Assembly: GCA_031177985.1 (NCBI GenBank)
Contig: JAPSJW010000001.1
Span: 929,534-993,533 of the forward strand
From: Microbacteriaceae bacterium
GTDB taxonomy: Bacteria > Actinomycetota > Actinomycetes > Actinomycetales > Microbacteriaceae
Direction: 5' to 3'
DNA length: 64,000 nucleotides
A model generated the notes under the pieces. That model was not told the DNA's origin and searched no databases. It saw only the letters and a list, made by a program, of their open reading frames with translations. Shown in pieces: positions 14,769 through 23,452 of this stretch; the stretch's first letter is position 1, and each line of letters begins with the position of its first letter. Both the position numbers and the translations under genes were made by a program.

Positions 14769-15640
14769 GCGGCTGCTCCTTCGTGGGCGCGCTCCGCCGA
14801 GTGCTCGGCGATGAGGGTCAGGTAGATGTCCTCGAGACTCGGACGCACGATCTCGACCGACTCGGGCTCGCCCGCTGCCGCGAGCCGCGCGACGAAGGTG
14901 CCGGGCGTGGTCGTGCGCTCCTCGCGCAGCACCCCGGCCTCCCGCCAGCGCACGATCGGCACGCGCGACTGGGCGTCGCCCAGCTCGTCGATGCGACCGA
15001 GGGCCACGAGCCGGCCGTTCGCGATCACGCCGGCGCGGTCGCCCAGTTGAGCGGCCTCGTCGAGGTAGTGCGTGGTCAGCAGGATCGTCGTGCCCTCGTC
15101 CTTCAACGACCGGATGAGCTGCCAGAACTGCCGCCGCGCCTCGGGGTCGAAGCCCGTCGTCGGCTCGTCGAGGAAGAGCAGCTCGGGCCGCCCGATGATG
15201 CCGAGCGCCACGTCGACGCGTCGCCGCTGGCCCCCCGAGAGCTTGCGGATGCGGGTGCCCGCCTTCTCCTCGAGGCCGACCGCGGCGATCACCTCGTCGA
15301 CGTCGCGCGGGCGCGGGTAGTAGCCGGCGAAGTGGCTCAGCTGCTCGCGCACGGTGGCGTTCGGCGACTCCCCGGTGTTCTGCAGCACGATGCCCAGCCG
15401 GGCCTTCCAGGGGATGCCGGCGCGCTGCGGGTCCTCGCCGAGCACCCGCACCTCCCCGCCGGTGCGGTCGCGGTAGCCCTCGAGGATCTCGATGGTCGTG
15501 CTCTTGCCCGCCCCGTTCGGTCCGAGCAGCGCGAAGGTCTCTCCGCGACGGATGTCGAAGGTCACCCCGTCAACGGCGGCGAAGGCGCCGTAGGTCTTGC
15601 GCAGTCCGCGCACCTCGACGGCGTTGGAGTTGTCTGTCAT
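14765..15640 (-). CDS. ABC transporter ATP-binding protein
   Basis: A 291-residue ATPase: Walker A LLGPNGAGKST, signature KLSGGQRRR, Walker B LLFLDEPTTGFD, and H-loop LLTTHYLDEAAQLGDRAGV, with a C-terminal extension of about 80 residues. It is the first gene of a four-gene operon (ATPase, permease, histidine kinase, response regulator) joined by stop/start overlaps or one-base spacing. This cassette layout is known for exporters that respond to envelope-active compounds (family knowledge); the actual substrate is not shown by the sequence. Confidence 0.92.
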   Translation of the reverse strand: MTDNSNAVEVRGLRKTYGAFAAVDGVTFDIRRGETFALLGPNGAGKSTTIEILEGYRDRTGGEVRVLGEDPQRAGIPWKARLGIVLQNTGESPNATVREQLSHFAGYYPRPRDVDEVIAAVGLEEKAGTRIRKLSGGQRRRVDVALGIIGRPELLFLDEPTTGFDPEARRQFWQLIRSLKDEGTTILLTTHYLDEAAQLGDRAGVIANGRLVALGRIDELGDAQSRVPIVRWREAGVLREERTTTPGTFVARLAAAGEPESVEIVRPSLEDIYLTLIAEHSAERAHEGAAA

Positions 15641-15785
15641 GGCTCCATGCTGGCCGTGAGCGCTCGCCGGCGGCAGCCGTCATCCGTTGGGAATCGGGGT
15701 CAACCGGTCGGTGGATGGCTAGGGACGTCCGGCGAGTCGGTCCGCGACGGTCTGCACCAGAGCCGCCGACCGCCGGCGGTGAGGG

Positions 15786-16040
15786 TCAGGTGCGCTCGGT
15801 CCCGCGACGCTGCAACCGCCTGATGACGCCGAGCAGGCCGAGCAGCAGCAGAAGTCCGCCGAGGGCGAGCACCGCGAGGATGCCGTAGTCGGGGCCGTCG
15901 AGGCTGCGCAGCCAGTAGCCAAAAGCGTCGCGGCGGCCCAGGTCGAGCACGAGGAGCAGGGTGACGAGGGCGAGCGTTGAGACGATCACTCCCCAGGCGA
16001 TGGCTCCGGCGCGGATGCGAGGCGCGGGTTCGGTGGGCAT
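15786..16040 (-). CDS. Small two-helix membrane protein
   Basis: An 84-residue protein with two hydrophobic helices (about residues 12-33 and 53-75) and a basic C-terminus (RRLQRRGTERT). No family is recognised. It begins three bases after the stop of the PspC-domain gene (16044-17489) on the same strand, so the two are co-transcribed; a role in the same envelope-stress unit is inferred from position only. Confidence 0.7.
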   Translation of the reverse strand: MPTEPAPRIRAGAIAWGVIVSTLALVTLLLVLDLGRRDAFGYWLRSLDGPDYGILAVLALGGLLLLLGLLGVIRRLQRRGTERT

Positions 16041-16043
16041 GGT

Positions 16044-17489
16044 CTAGTCCTCCTCGGGGACGGTGGAGAAGTGGGTGATGTCGATGGGCCCGTCCTCGTG
16101 GATGACCCGCACCTCCGAGACGGGCAGGGATTCGTCGCCGAACTCCAGGTCGTAGCGACCCGTGCCCTGCGTCGGCAGCACGTCCTCGCCTTCCCCGGTG
16201 CGGCTGTCGAACACCGAGATGCTGTCCGCGTCGGTCTCGATCACCAACCGCACGTGCGCCTCCGAGACCAGGTTGATGAAGACGCCGCCCCGAGGCTGCT
16301 CGATCACGGCCCCGTCGCTGCCTTCGGTGATCACGTACATCTGGACCGACGCCAACGACATGTACTTGGTATCGCCGGCCACGAGCTGGGAACCGCCTCC
16401 GAAGAGAAGGACCGTGTCCTTCGGCACCAGCGCGGCGGCGAGCATCCCGATCACCGCGATGGCCGCCAGGAAGCCGACAAAGCCGTTGCGGCGGCGGGCG
16501 ATCCCGCTCCCGATCATTCCGAGGCCGAGCACGAGCGCGGCGGCGGCGAACCCGATGGGCACTTCCCAGCCGGTGAGGGCAGCGTCCGATGCCGCGACAG
16601 CGGCCGCGATGCCGCCCGCGATGACCGCGGTCCCGATGATGATCGCGGCGATTCCGGCACCGATCGTCGGGTTCTCTGCGAGGTACCGCCGCCGGTGCTC
16701 CTCCGCGACCGCGCGCGCCGTCTCGGCGCGGGCCCTGCGCTCGGCCGCGCGCTGCTCGCGGATCTGACTGTCGGTGGCCGCCTGGGCCGCAGCGTACTCT
16801 GCCCGCTCCCGCCGCCACTCGTCGTGGCGCCGCTTCCAGGCGGCGACCTCCTCGGCGCTCGCTCCGGCGGCGGGTTCGACCGGGGGAGCTCCGGGATTTG
16901 GGGAGGCCGTGCGTGGCGCAGCCGCGGCACCCGCGGCGACGGTCGGCTGCGCGACAATCGGCACAGCGGCGGCGGCCGACGCCGCCGGACCGTCCGGCTG
17001 CTGCTCCGACCGGTTCGCCACAGCCACCACGATGACGATCGCGATCACGAGGAGAGCACCCACCCATAGCGCACGGCCGATCGACATCGACCAGTCGGGC
17101 GAGCCCCAGTACGCCGCCCCGACGAACCAGAAGCCCTGCGCGACCGGCATCAGCGAGAGCAGGAAGACGACCGCCGATCCGGCGACGCCTCGAACCACCC
17201 GTCCGGCCACGAGCTCCTCTGCTTGGATATGGTCGTCGGCATCCGGGAGCAGGAACCAGGCGAGGGCGTAGAGCAGCAGCGCGGGACCGCCGAGCACGGC
17301 CACGACGACGACGATGCCGCGGACGATCGCCACGTCGATCCCCAGCCGGTCGGCGAGCCCGGCGCAGACGCCGCCGAGCCAGCCGGGCGCTCGGCGCGCG
17401 CTGAGGGTGCGCAACCAGCCGAAGAATCGGTCGCGCGGGGGCGGTGCCGGCGGAACTGGGTCGACTGTCGGCGGTGCGGTGTCGGTCAT
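16044..17489 (-). CDS. PspC domain-containing membrane protein
   Basis: A 481-residue protein. After a Pro-rich start, a PspC domain spans about residues 30-90 (LGGVCAGLADRLGIDVAIVRGI ... LLYALAWFLLPD). Further helices follow, then a charged Ala/Arg-rich coiled coil (about 215-275, EEVAAWKRRHDEWRRERAEY), more helices, and a C-terminal beta-rich domain (about 370-481) that carries many acidic residues. PspC proteins act in envelope stress sensing. It is divergent from a PspC-containing histidine kinase, a layout common in this group. Confidence 0.87.
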   Translation of the reverse strand: MTDTAPPTVDPVPPAPPPRDRFFGWLRTLSARRAPGWLGGVCAGLADRLGIDVAIVRGIVVVVAVLGGPALLLYALAWFLLPDADDHIQAEELVAGRVVRGVAGSAVVFLLSLMPVAQGFWFVGAAYWGSPDWSMSIGRALWVGALLVIAIVIVVAVANRSEQQPDGPAASAAAAVPIVAQPTVAAGAAAAPRTASPNPGAPPVEPAAGASAEEVAAWKRRHDEWRRERAEYAAAQAATDSQIREQRAAERRARAETARAVAEEHRRRYLAENPTIGAGIAAIIIGTAVIAGGIAAAVAASDAALTGWEVPIGFAAAALVLGLGMIGSGIARRRNGFVGFLAAIAVIGMLAAALVPKDTVLLFGGGSQLVAGDTKYMSLASVQMYVITEGSDGAVIEQPRGGVFINLVSEAHVRLVIETDADSISVFDSRTGEGEDVLPTQGTGRYDLEFGDESLPVSEVRVIHEDGPIDITHFSTVPEED

Positions 17490-17536
17490 GGTCCCGATGA
17501 TGGCCTCAACTCGTTCGGGCCCGCCATGGGGCCTTC

Positions 17537-17576
17537 CCCTGATCCCACCCTGATCCCTTCCCGAGGGACCTCAGGG
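17537..17576. promoter_or_regulatory. CCCTGATCCC direct repeats and dyad in divergent PspC promoter region
   Basis: CCCTGATCCC occurs at 17537-17546 and 17548-17557, exactly 11 bp apart. The second copy's CCCTGA is also inverted as TCAGGG at 17571-17576. The element sits between the divergent PspC genes and is a candidate site for the NarL-type regulator encoded at 18750. Confidence 0.5.
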
Positions 17577-17604
17577 CGGCGGCCGTGCGTGCTTGGATGC
17601 AGGG

Positions 17605-18753
17605 GTGACGACCGCAACCGCACGACCGCCGCTCGCAAGGCCGCGTACCGTGCTCGTCGCCGGGGTGTGCGCAGCGGTCGCCCGGCATCTCGGGTTGCGG
17701 GTGCGCTCGGTGCGCCTGCTCGCCCTCGTGCTGACGCTGGCGGGTGGCTCCGGCCCGCTGCTCTACGGCTGGCTGTGGGCCTTCACCCCGCACGAGCCAG
17801 CAGCCACCCCCGCCGAGGCGGACACCGGCGCCCGGCGGGAGGTCCCCGGCGCGGCGCTGCTGTTGGTGCTCGCCGTCGCCGCCGCACTCCTCACCCTGAT
17901 CGCTGCGCCCTCCGCCGGCGAGAGGCTCCCCGGCGGAGCGCTCGAGACGATCGTCGCGAGCTCGGCCGCGGTCGCCTGGAGCCTCGGGCTCGACCGCGGC
18001 GACCCCACGCGCAGCGCGCGATACGGGTTCGTCGTGCGCACCGCATCCGCTGCTCTGCTGCTGCTCGTCGGTACTGCTCTGCTGCTGCAGCAGCCGTGGG
18101 TGCTCACGACCATCGCCGCGGTGCTGATGCTGACCCTCGGGGTCGTCGTGCTGCTCATCCCTCGGGTCGTCGAACTGTGGAGCGAGGTCATCGCCGAGCG
18201 GTCGGGGCGGGTGCGCGAGGAGCAGCGGGCCGAGATCGCGGCGCACCTGCACGACTCCGTTCTGCAGACGCTCGCGCTGATCCAGAACCGCGCTGAGCCG
18301 CAGAGCGAGATCGCCCGCCTCGCGCGCGCCCAGGAGCGGGAGCTGCGCGAATGGCTCTTCGCCGAGCCGGGCGTCGACCCGGGCGACCTCGCCGTCGAGT
18401 TGCAGCGCTATGCCGCCGAGCTCGAGCTCGAGTACCCGGTGCGCTTCGAGGTGGTCACCGTCGGCGAGGCCGCCCTGAGCAGCGGGGCGCTCGCCGGGGC
18501 TGCCCGCGAGGCGATGCTGAACGCGGCGAGGCACGCCGGCGGGGAGGTGTCGGTGTACCTCGAGGCCTCGCCGGAGGAGCTCACGGTGTTCATCCGCGAC
18601 CACGGCCCCGGCTTCGATCCGGCGGTGGTGGAGGAGGGGAGGCTCGGGGTGCGCGAGTCGATCATCGGGCGCATGACGAGGTCCGGCGGGGCTGCCGCCG
18701 TGCGGTCGAGCGTGGACGGCACCGAGATCGAGCTGAGGGGGCCCCGCGCATGA
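17605..18753 (+). CDS. PspC-domain sensor histidine kinase
   Basis: A 382-residue kinase. The N-terminal PspC domain (residues 12-60: LVAGVCAAVARHLGLRVRSV) precedes about four or five more membrane helices. The dimerisation box EIAAHLHDSVLQTLALIQ holds the phosphoacceptor His near residue 215, and a HATPase domain follows (AREAMLNAARHAGG, IRDHGPGFDP). GTG 17605 was chosen; TTGGAT lies six bases upstream, which fits a leaderless transcript. The stop codon overlaps the response regulator start (ATGA). Confidence 0.88.
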   Translation: MTTATARPPLARPRTVLVAGVCAAVARHLGLRVRSVRLLALVLTLAGGSGPLLYGWLWAFTPHEPAATPAEADTGARREVPGAALLLVLAVAAALLTLIAAPSAGERLPGGALETIVASSAAVAWSLGLDRGDPTRSARYGFVVRTASAALLLLVGTALLLQQPWVLTTIAAVLMLTLGVVVLLIPRVVELWSEVIAERSGRVREEQRAEIAAHLHDSVLQTLALIQNRAEPQSEIARLARAQERELREWLFAEPGVDPGDLAVELQRYAAELELEYPVRFEVVTVGEAALSSGALAGAAREAMLNAARHAGGEVSVYLEASPEELTVFIRDHGPGFDPAVVEEGRLGVRESIIGRMTRSGGAAAVRSSVDGTEIELRGPRA

Positions 18754-19394
18754 GAGTGCTGATCGTCGACGACCATTCGATCTTCCGGTCGGGGCTCCGG
18801 GCCGACCTGGATGAAGGGATCGAGGTCGTGGGGGAGGCGGCGGATGTCGACGGCGCGGTGCGCGCGATCCAGGCCCTCGAACCCCATGTCGTGCTGCTCG
18901 ACGTGCACCTGCCCGGCGGGGAGGGCGGCGGAGGGGCTGAGGTCCTCCGGCGCAGCGGACGCCTGCTCGACCGCGTGCGGTTCCTCGCCCTCAGCGTCTC
19001 GGATTCCGCCGAGGACGTGGTAGGCGTCATCCGAGCCGGAGCGCGCGGATACATCACGAAGGGCAGTTCCGGTGCCGACGTGAGCCGCGCCGTTCGAGCG
19101 GTGGCCGACGGAGACGCGGTGTTCTCGCCGCGGCTCGCGGGTTTCGTCCTCGACGCCTTCGGCGCGGCGGCGGGGGAGCAGGCGGAGCGCGACGAGGAGC
19201 TCGACCGGCTCACCGCCCGCGAGCGCGAGGTGATGCGGCTCATCGCCAGGGGCTACGCCTACAAGGAGGTGGCGAGCCGACTCTTCATCTCGATCAAGAC
19301 CGTCGAGTCGCATGTCTCGGCGGTGCTCCGCAAGCTTCAGCTCTCCTCGCGTCACGAGCTCGCCGCCTGGGCCCTGGCACGGCGTCTGCTGTAG
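18750..19394 (+). CDS. NarL/LuxR-type response regulator
   Basis: A 214-residue response regulator. Receiver features are IVDDHSIFRSG, the phosphoacceptor in VVLLDVHLPGG near residue 50, and GYITKGSS. The C-terminal LuxR helix-turn-helix is at about 150-208 (LTAREREVMRLIARGYAYKEVASRL ... VESHVSAVLRKL). It is coupled to the PspC-type kinase by a four-base overlap and probably acts on the repeat-rich region between the divergent PspC genes. Confidence 0.92.
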   Translation: MRVLIVDDHSIFRSGLRADLDEGIEVVGEAADVDGAVRAIQALEPHVVLLDVHLPGGEGGGGAEVLRRSGRLLDRVRFLALSVSDSAEDVVGVIRAGARGYITKGSSGADVSRAVRAVADGDAVFSPRLAGFVLDAFGAAAGEQAERDEELDRLTAREREVMRLIARGYAYKEVASRLFISIKTVESHVSAVLRKLQLSSRHELAAWALARRLL

Positions 19395-19441
19395 AGAACG
19401 CGCGGCCCCTAGACTGCGAGCCATCCGACGAGGAGGTTCGC

Positions 19442-19870
19442 ATGGTCCCCGAGATCAACTACTGGGCGGTGCTCGCAGCGACGCTCGCGAGCATGCTCGT
19501 GGGCGCCATCTGGTACGCCCAGAAGGTGTTCGGCTCCTACTGGATGCGCGCGGCGAGGGTGGAGAGGAACGACGACCGCAGCCCGGTCGCTCCGATGATC
19601 ATCAGCCTGGTCGCGGGTTTCGTCACCGCGCTCGTGCTCGCGGGGGCGGTGTACCTCTCCTGGGATTTCTATGGCGGCAGCTACCTCGTGAACGGCCTGC
19701 TGACCGCGATCATCCTCTGGGCGGGGCTCACCGCGGCGCGGTTCATCACCCACGACGCCTTCGAGGGGCGACCGCGAGGGCTCACGTTGGTCACTCTCGG
19801 CTACGAGTTCACGACCATCCTGCTCATGGGTTTCATCATCGGCATCTGGCCGCCGGCGGGGCTCGGCTGA
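19442..19870 (+). CDS. DUF1761 family membrane protein
   Basis: A 142-residue membrane protein with four helices. The N-terminal NYWAVLAATLASMLVGAIWY followed by FGSYWMRAAR, and the central GGSYLVNGLLTAIILWAGL, are typical for DUF1761. Function is unknown. A GAGGAGG ribosome-binding site lies before the ATG, and TAGACT about 30 bases upstream of the start is a -10 candidate. It is a single-gene unit. Confidence 0.85.
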   Translation: MVPEINYWAVLAATLASMLVGAIWYAQKVFGSYWMRAARVERNDDRSPVAPMIISLVAGFVTALVLAGAVYLSWDFYGGSYLVNGLLTAIILWAGLTAARFITHDAFEGRPRGLTLVTLGYEFTTILLMGFIIGIWPPAGLG

Positions 19871-19915
19871 CCCCACCGCCTCCACGTCGGGACCCCTCAA
19901 CATCGCCTGACGGAG

Positions 19916-19921
19916 TAAGGT
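19916..19921 (+). promoter_or_regulatory. -10-like TAAGGT, leaderless start
   Basis: TAAGGT ends six bases before the ATG at 19928, and there is no ribosome-binding site between them. This fits a leaderless transcript for the DUF5302 gene. Confidence 0.5.
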
Positions 19922-19927
19922 CGGCAC

Positions 19928-20125
19928 ATGCCAGATCAGCCCACGGACCAGACACCGTCCAACGAGTCACCGGCGGACGAGGCGAAGCGCAAGTTCCGCG
20001 AGGCCCTCGACCGCAAGAAGGAAGCCCAGCAGAACCGCCCCGGCCACCTCGACGCGGGATCCGCCATCCACGGCGCCCAGTCGAAGGCCGGCGGCAAGCG
20101 CGAGTTCCGTCGCAAGAGCGGCTAG
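19928..20125 (+). CDS. DUF5302 family small protein
   Basis: A 65-residue, highly charged soluble protein. The DEAKRKFREALDRKKEA helix and the HLDAGSAIHGAQSKAGGKREFRRK tail are characteristic of DUF5302. Members are short and conserved across actinobacteria; the basic C-terminus suggests nucleic acid or ribosome contact (inference). It is a single-gene unit between DUF1761 and the ECF sigma factor gene. Confidence 0.85.
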   Translation: MPDQPTDQTPSNESPADEAKRKFREALDRKKEAQQNRPGHLDAGSAIHGAQSKAGGKREFRRKSG

Positions 20126-20190
20126 CCGCTCGGGCCGCATCGGGTCCGGGACTTCTGTAACGGACGCTCGTCCCGAGGCATGTCCTGAGT

Positions 20191-20748
20191 ATGAGCCCAC
20201 CCTCCGAGGTCCTGGATCGGGAGCGACGCTTCTCCGATCTGTATGACGACGCGTATGCCGACGTGTTGCGATTCGTGCGGCGCCGATCTCCGGCCGACGC
20301 GGCGGAGGACATTGCCCACGAGGCATTCCTCGTCGCCTGGAGGCGCCTCGACGACCTCCCCATCGGTCGCGACGATGCGCGCGCCTGGTTGTTCGGTGTT
20401 GCGCGCAATTGCCTGCTGAGCGACCACAGAGCGCGGCAGCGATACGAGCAGCTCGGCGTGCGCATCGCCCTGGCGGCGCCCGCTTCGCGCACGGGGAGCG
20501 CCGAGGCCGCGTCCATCGGTCTCGACCTCGTCGCCGCCTGGCAGCTGCTCAGCGTCGCCCAACAGGAGGTGCTCTCCCTCGCCCTGTGGGAGGAGCTTCC
20601 CGCCGCCGCAGCGGGAAAGGCTCTCGGCATCACCGCCGCTGCCTACCGCATCCGGCTGCATCGAGCCCGGATGGCGCTCAGGCGAAACCTCGACCCGTCC
20701 CCGACCACGACACTGGCCCCTGCTACCACGACGGAGATGCCCGCATGA
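20191..20748 (+). CDS. ECF-type RNA polymerase sigma factor
   Basis: A 185-residue sigma-70 family protein with region 2 (about residues 15-80: FSDLYDDAYADVLRFVRRR ... AWLFGVARNCL) and region 4 (about 115-165: LSVAQQEVLSLALWEELPAA ... IRLHRARMALRR). The linker is short. A TGTAACG element at 20156-20162, upstream of the start, resembles ECF-type -35 sequences and could indicate autoregulation, but no clear -10 was identified. The stop overlaps the next gene, the expected anti-sigma partner. Confidence 0.9.
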   Translation: MSPPSEVLDRERRFSDLYDDAYADVLRFVRRRSPADAAEDIAHEAFLVAWRRLDDLPIGRDDARAWLFGVARNCLLSDHRARQRYEQLGVRIALAAPASRTGSAEAASIGLDLVAAWQLLSVAQQEVLSLALWEELPAAAAGKALGITAAAYRIRLHRARMALRRNLDPSPTTTLAPATTTEMPA

Positions 20749-21557
20749 ACGACCGCGATCTGACACTGCTCGTGAAGAGCTTCGATGCCGCTCCGCACGC
20801 GGAGGTGAGCGACGACGTGCGGGAGCGCGCAGCGGCCCGCAAGGCGGAGATCATCGCCACCGCAGAGCCCGCTCCGCTCGCGCCTGCCCTGGGGACTCGC
20901 CGATCCCGCCGGTGGGCGCTCGCCGTGACAGGGCTCGCCGCCGCCTCGGTGACCGGCCTGTTCGCCGCGGACGCTCTCGCACCGGCGCCGGCCTACGCCT
21001 CCTGGACGCCGACTCCGACAGCAGTGACGTCGGCAGAGCTGGCCATCGCCGCCGACGCGTGCACGACGGTCATGGGGGAGACCGACGCCGACGTCATCCT
21101 GGCCGAGCGCCGCGGCGACTGGATCGGGCTTGCCGCCGTCACGCCCAACCCGCTCACGATCAGCTGCATGCTCTACCTCCCGACCGGCGCGACCCGGGCC
21201 GAGCACGTCTCAGCGGCCGCGAGCGGGGGGCAGGGCGCAGTTCCCACCGGGGGCCAGTTCACCGAGGGGTCGATCTCCGAGTTCTCGGGAAGGGGGTTAC
21301 TGGGCATCCGAACAGGTCCCCCGGCCGCGTTCAACGTCGGCGACGTCGGCCCTGGAGTCACAGCCGTCGACATCACCACGGCGGACGGCGAGCTCGTCCA
21401 CGCGACCGTGGAGGACGGGCGCTTCATCGCCTGGTGGCCCGGCCGTGCCTTCGGCGACGAGACGGAGGGCAACGGCGGCCCAGCGCCTGACCTGAGCTAC
21501 CGGATCACCCTCACCGACGGGACGGTGATCGAGGACGCACAGCCGGTGCTGCCGTGA
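20745..21557 (+). CDS. Putative membrane-bound partner of the ECF sigma factor
   Basis: A 270-residue protein. Residues 1-45 are cytoplasmic and charged (LTLLVKSFDAAPHAEVSDDV), a single membrane helix lies at about 58-80, and the remaining 190 residues are extracytoplasmic with two cysteines (ADACTTVMG and ISCMLYLP). It overlaps the sigma gene by ATGA. The position and topology fit an anti-sigma factor, but there is no HxxxCxxC zinc motif in the cytoplasmic part, so the mode of sigma binding is not the usual one. It could also be a secreted-domain effector. Confidence 0.75.
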   Translation: MNDRDLTLLVKSFDAAPHAEVSDDVRERAAARKAEIIATAEPAPLAPALGTRRSRRWALAVTGLAAASVTGLFAADALAPAPAYASWTPTPTAVTSAELAIAADACTTVMGETDADVILAERRGDWIGLAAVTPNPLTISCMLYLPTGATRAEHVSAAASGGQGAVPTGGQFTEGSISEFSGRGLLGIRTGPPAAFNVGDVGPGVTAVDITTADGELVHATVEDGRFIAWWPGRAFGDETEGNGGPAPDLSYRITLTDGTVIEDAQPVLP

Positions 21558-21579
21558 GCGGTCGGCTCACCCGGCGGCG

Positions 21580-22797
21580 TCAGCCCGCGAAGAACTCCTG
21601 CAGCCGGCGCACGCCCTCGGCGAGGTCGTCGTCGCCCAGCGCGTAGCTCAGGCGCAGGAAGCCGGTCGGCCCGAACGCCTCGCCCGGCACCGTCGCGACC
21701 TCGGTCTTCTCGAGGATGAGGTCGGCGAGCTCGAGCGAGGTCACCGGCGTGACGCCGTGCCACTCCTGACCGAGCAGCAGGTTCACATCGGGGTACACGT
21801 AGAAGGCGCCCTGGGGGCCCGGTACGCGCACACCCTCGATCGCGCTGAGGCCGGCGACGATCGTCTGACGGCGGCGGTCGAACGCCTGCCGCATCGTCTC
21901 CACCTCGTCCTGCGGGCCGGTGAGCGCCGCGATCGCCGCACGCTGGCTGACGTTCGAGACGTTGCTGGAGAGGTGCGACTGCAGGTTGGCCGCCGCCTTC
22001 ATCGCGTCGGCCGGTCCGACCATCCAGCCGAGGCGCCATCCGGTCATCGCGTAGGACTTCGCGACGCCGTTCACGAGGATCGTGCGGTCGGCGAGCTCGG
22101 GCACGGCCTCCACGATCGAGGTGGCGCGGTAGGAGCCGTCGGATGCGGGGGAGTAGACCAGGTTCTGGTAGATCTCGTCGCTGATGACCCAGAGTCCGTG
22201 CTCGAGCGCCCACTCGCCGATCGCCTTCGTCTGCTCGGGCGAGTAGACCGCTCCGGTGGGGTTCGAGGGGCTCACGAAGAGCAGCACCTTGGTGCGCTCG
22301 GTGCGGGCGGCCTCGAGCTGCTCCACGGTGACGAGGTAGTCCTGGTCGGCGCCGGCGAACACCTGCACCGGCAGCCCGCCGGCGAGCTTGATCGCCTCGG
22401 GGTAGGTGGTCCAGAACGGCGAGGGCACGAGAACCTCGTCGCCCGGGTCGAGCAGGGTCGCGAACGACTGGTAGACGGCCTGCTTGCCGCCGTTCGTCAC
22501 GATGACCTGGCCGGGCGAGACCTCGAGGCGGCTGTCGCGCAGCGTCTTCGCGGCGACCGCCTCCCGCAGCTCGGGAAGGCCCGCGGCGGGCGTGTAGCGG
22601 TGGTTGCGGGGGTCGCGCGCCGCCTCGACGGCGGCATCGACGATGAACGACGGGGTGGGGAAGTCGGGCTCCCCGGCGGCGTAGCTGATGACGGCCTTGC
22701 CCTCGGCCTTGAGGGCCTTCGCCTTGGCATCGACCTTCAGCGTCGCGGACTCGCTGATGGCGGCGATACGGCTGGAGATGCGGGAGGTGTTCGACAC
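21580..22797 (-). CDS. aspC: Aspartate aminotransferase (class I/II, PLP)
   Basis: A 405-residue PLP enzyme interconverting aspartate/2-oxoglutarate and oxaloacetate/glutamate. Seen features are the N-terminal [19 protein letters not shown] typical of subgroup Ib enzymes, [19 protein letters not shown] with substrate and cofactor Asn, [11 protein letters not shown], and the PLP lysine in [16 protein letters not shown] near residue 236. The C-terminal Arg for substrate carboxylate is in [12 protein letters not shown] 22797 was preferred; TTG 22806 is possible. It is divergent from tRNA-Trp and belongs to the conserved block. Confidence 0.93.
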   Translation of the reverse strand: MSNTSRISSRIAAISESATLKVDAKAKALKAEGKAVISYAAGEPDFPTPSFIVDAAVEAARDPRNHRYTPAAGLPELREAVAAKTLRDSRLEVSPGQVIVTNGGKQAVYQSFATLLDPGDEVLVPSPFWTTYPEAIKLAGGLPVQVFAGADQDYLVTVEQLEAARTERTKVLLFVSPSNPTGAVYSPEQTKAIGEWALEHGLWVISDEIYQNLVYSPASDGSYRATSIVEAVPELADRTILVNGVAKSYAMTGWRLGWMVGPADAMKAAANLQSHLSSNVSNVSQRAAIAALTGPQDEVETMRQAFDRRRQTIVAGLSAIEGVRVPGPQGAFYVYPDVNLLLGQEWHGVTPVTSLELADLILEKTEVATVPGEAFGPTGFLRLSYALGDDDLAEGVRRLQEFFAG

Positions 22798-22984
22798 GCC
22801 ATCCAACCTACCCGCCGAGCGGCCGGCGACCGCGGAATGCAGTGCATCAGGGTCATGCCCTACACTGGGGCAGGTAGTTGGAATCCGCCATGCTTCGGCG
22901 CGCCTTCATCCGGCATTCAAGCCCGCATCCGTTGTCGCTCGAACGTGTCCGATTCCGACTCGGTCCGGCGTCAGCGTCGGGCGA

Positions 22985-23057
22985 AGGGCGGTGGCTCAAG
23001 TGGTAGAGCAGCGGTCTCCAAAACCGCAGGTTGCAGGTTCGAGTCCTGTCCGCCCTG
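22985..23057 (+). tRNA. tRNA-Trp (anticodon CCA)
   Basis: A 73-nt tRNA. The acceptor stem AGGGCGG pairs with CCGCCCT, the anticodon loop CTCCAAA gives CCA, and the T-arm contains GGTTCGAGTCC. The 3' CCA is not encoded. Position directly before secE-nusG matches the conserved actinobacterial order. TACACT at 22861 is a possible -10, and ATGCAGTGCAT at 22837-22847 is a small palindrome near the -35 position. Confidence 0.95.
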
Positions 23058-23118
23058 CAAGTCCCCTCGTCACCGCGAGGAGACCCGCACCATCGACCAC
23101 GGTCGGAAGGTAAGGAAA

Positions 23119-23403
23119 GTGGCCAGGAAAGTCATCGACGAGCCCAATGAGGACATCGTCGCCAACGCGAAGAAGGAACGTGCCGAACGGCGCGGACCGT
23201 TCGCGCGCCTTGCCCTCTTCCTCCGTCAGGTCGTGGGCGAGCTTCGGAAGGTCGTCACTCCGACCCGCCGGGAGCTGCTGAGCTACACGGGAGTCGTGCT
23301 GGTGTTCGTGGTCATCATGATGGCCCTCGTCTCCGGTCTCGACTACGGCTTCAGCTACCTGGTCTCCGTCGTCTTCGGCGACGGCACCATCTCCGGAAGC
23401 TGA
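23119..23403 (+). CDS. secE: Preprotein translocase subunit SecE
   Basis: A 94-residue subunit of the SecYEG channel. A charged cytoplasmic N-terminus (about 35 residues) leads into the conserved amphipathic [20 protein letters not shown] and one membrane helix (about 53-80), the single-helix form found in most bacteria. Start is GTG with AGGTAAGGAAA upstream. It lies between tRNA-Trp and nusG. Confidence 0.95.
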   Translation: MARKVIDEPNEDIVANAKKERAERRGPFARLALFLRQVVGELRKVVTPTRRELLSYTGVVLVFVVIMMALVSGLDYGFSYLVSVVFGDGTISGS

Positions 23404-23452
23404 CGAAGGCGGGGCGCACGGCCCCGCGACATACGAACGGAAGAATCACCAA

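Noticed and set aside
12984..14825. A 613-codon open frame on the plus strand opposite the histidine kinase and ABC permease
   Set aside because: Arg/Glu/His-rich shadow composition without motifs; both genes on the other strand have clear family motifs.
22985..23057. tRNA-Trp as an integration site of a genomic island
   Set aside because: No partial duplicate of the tRNA 3' end was noticed in the window and the genes downstream are the conserved secE-nusG block.
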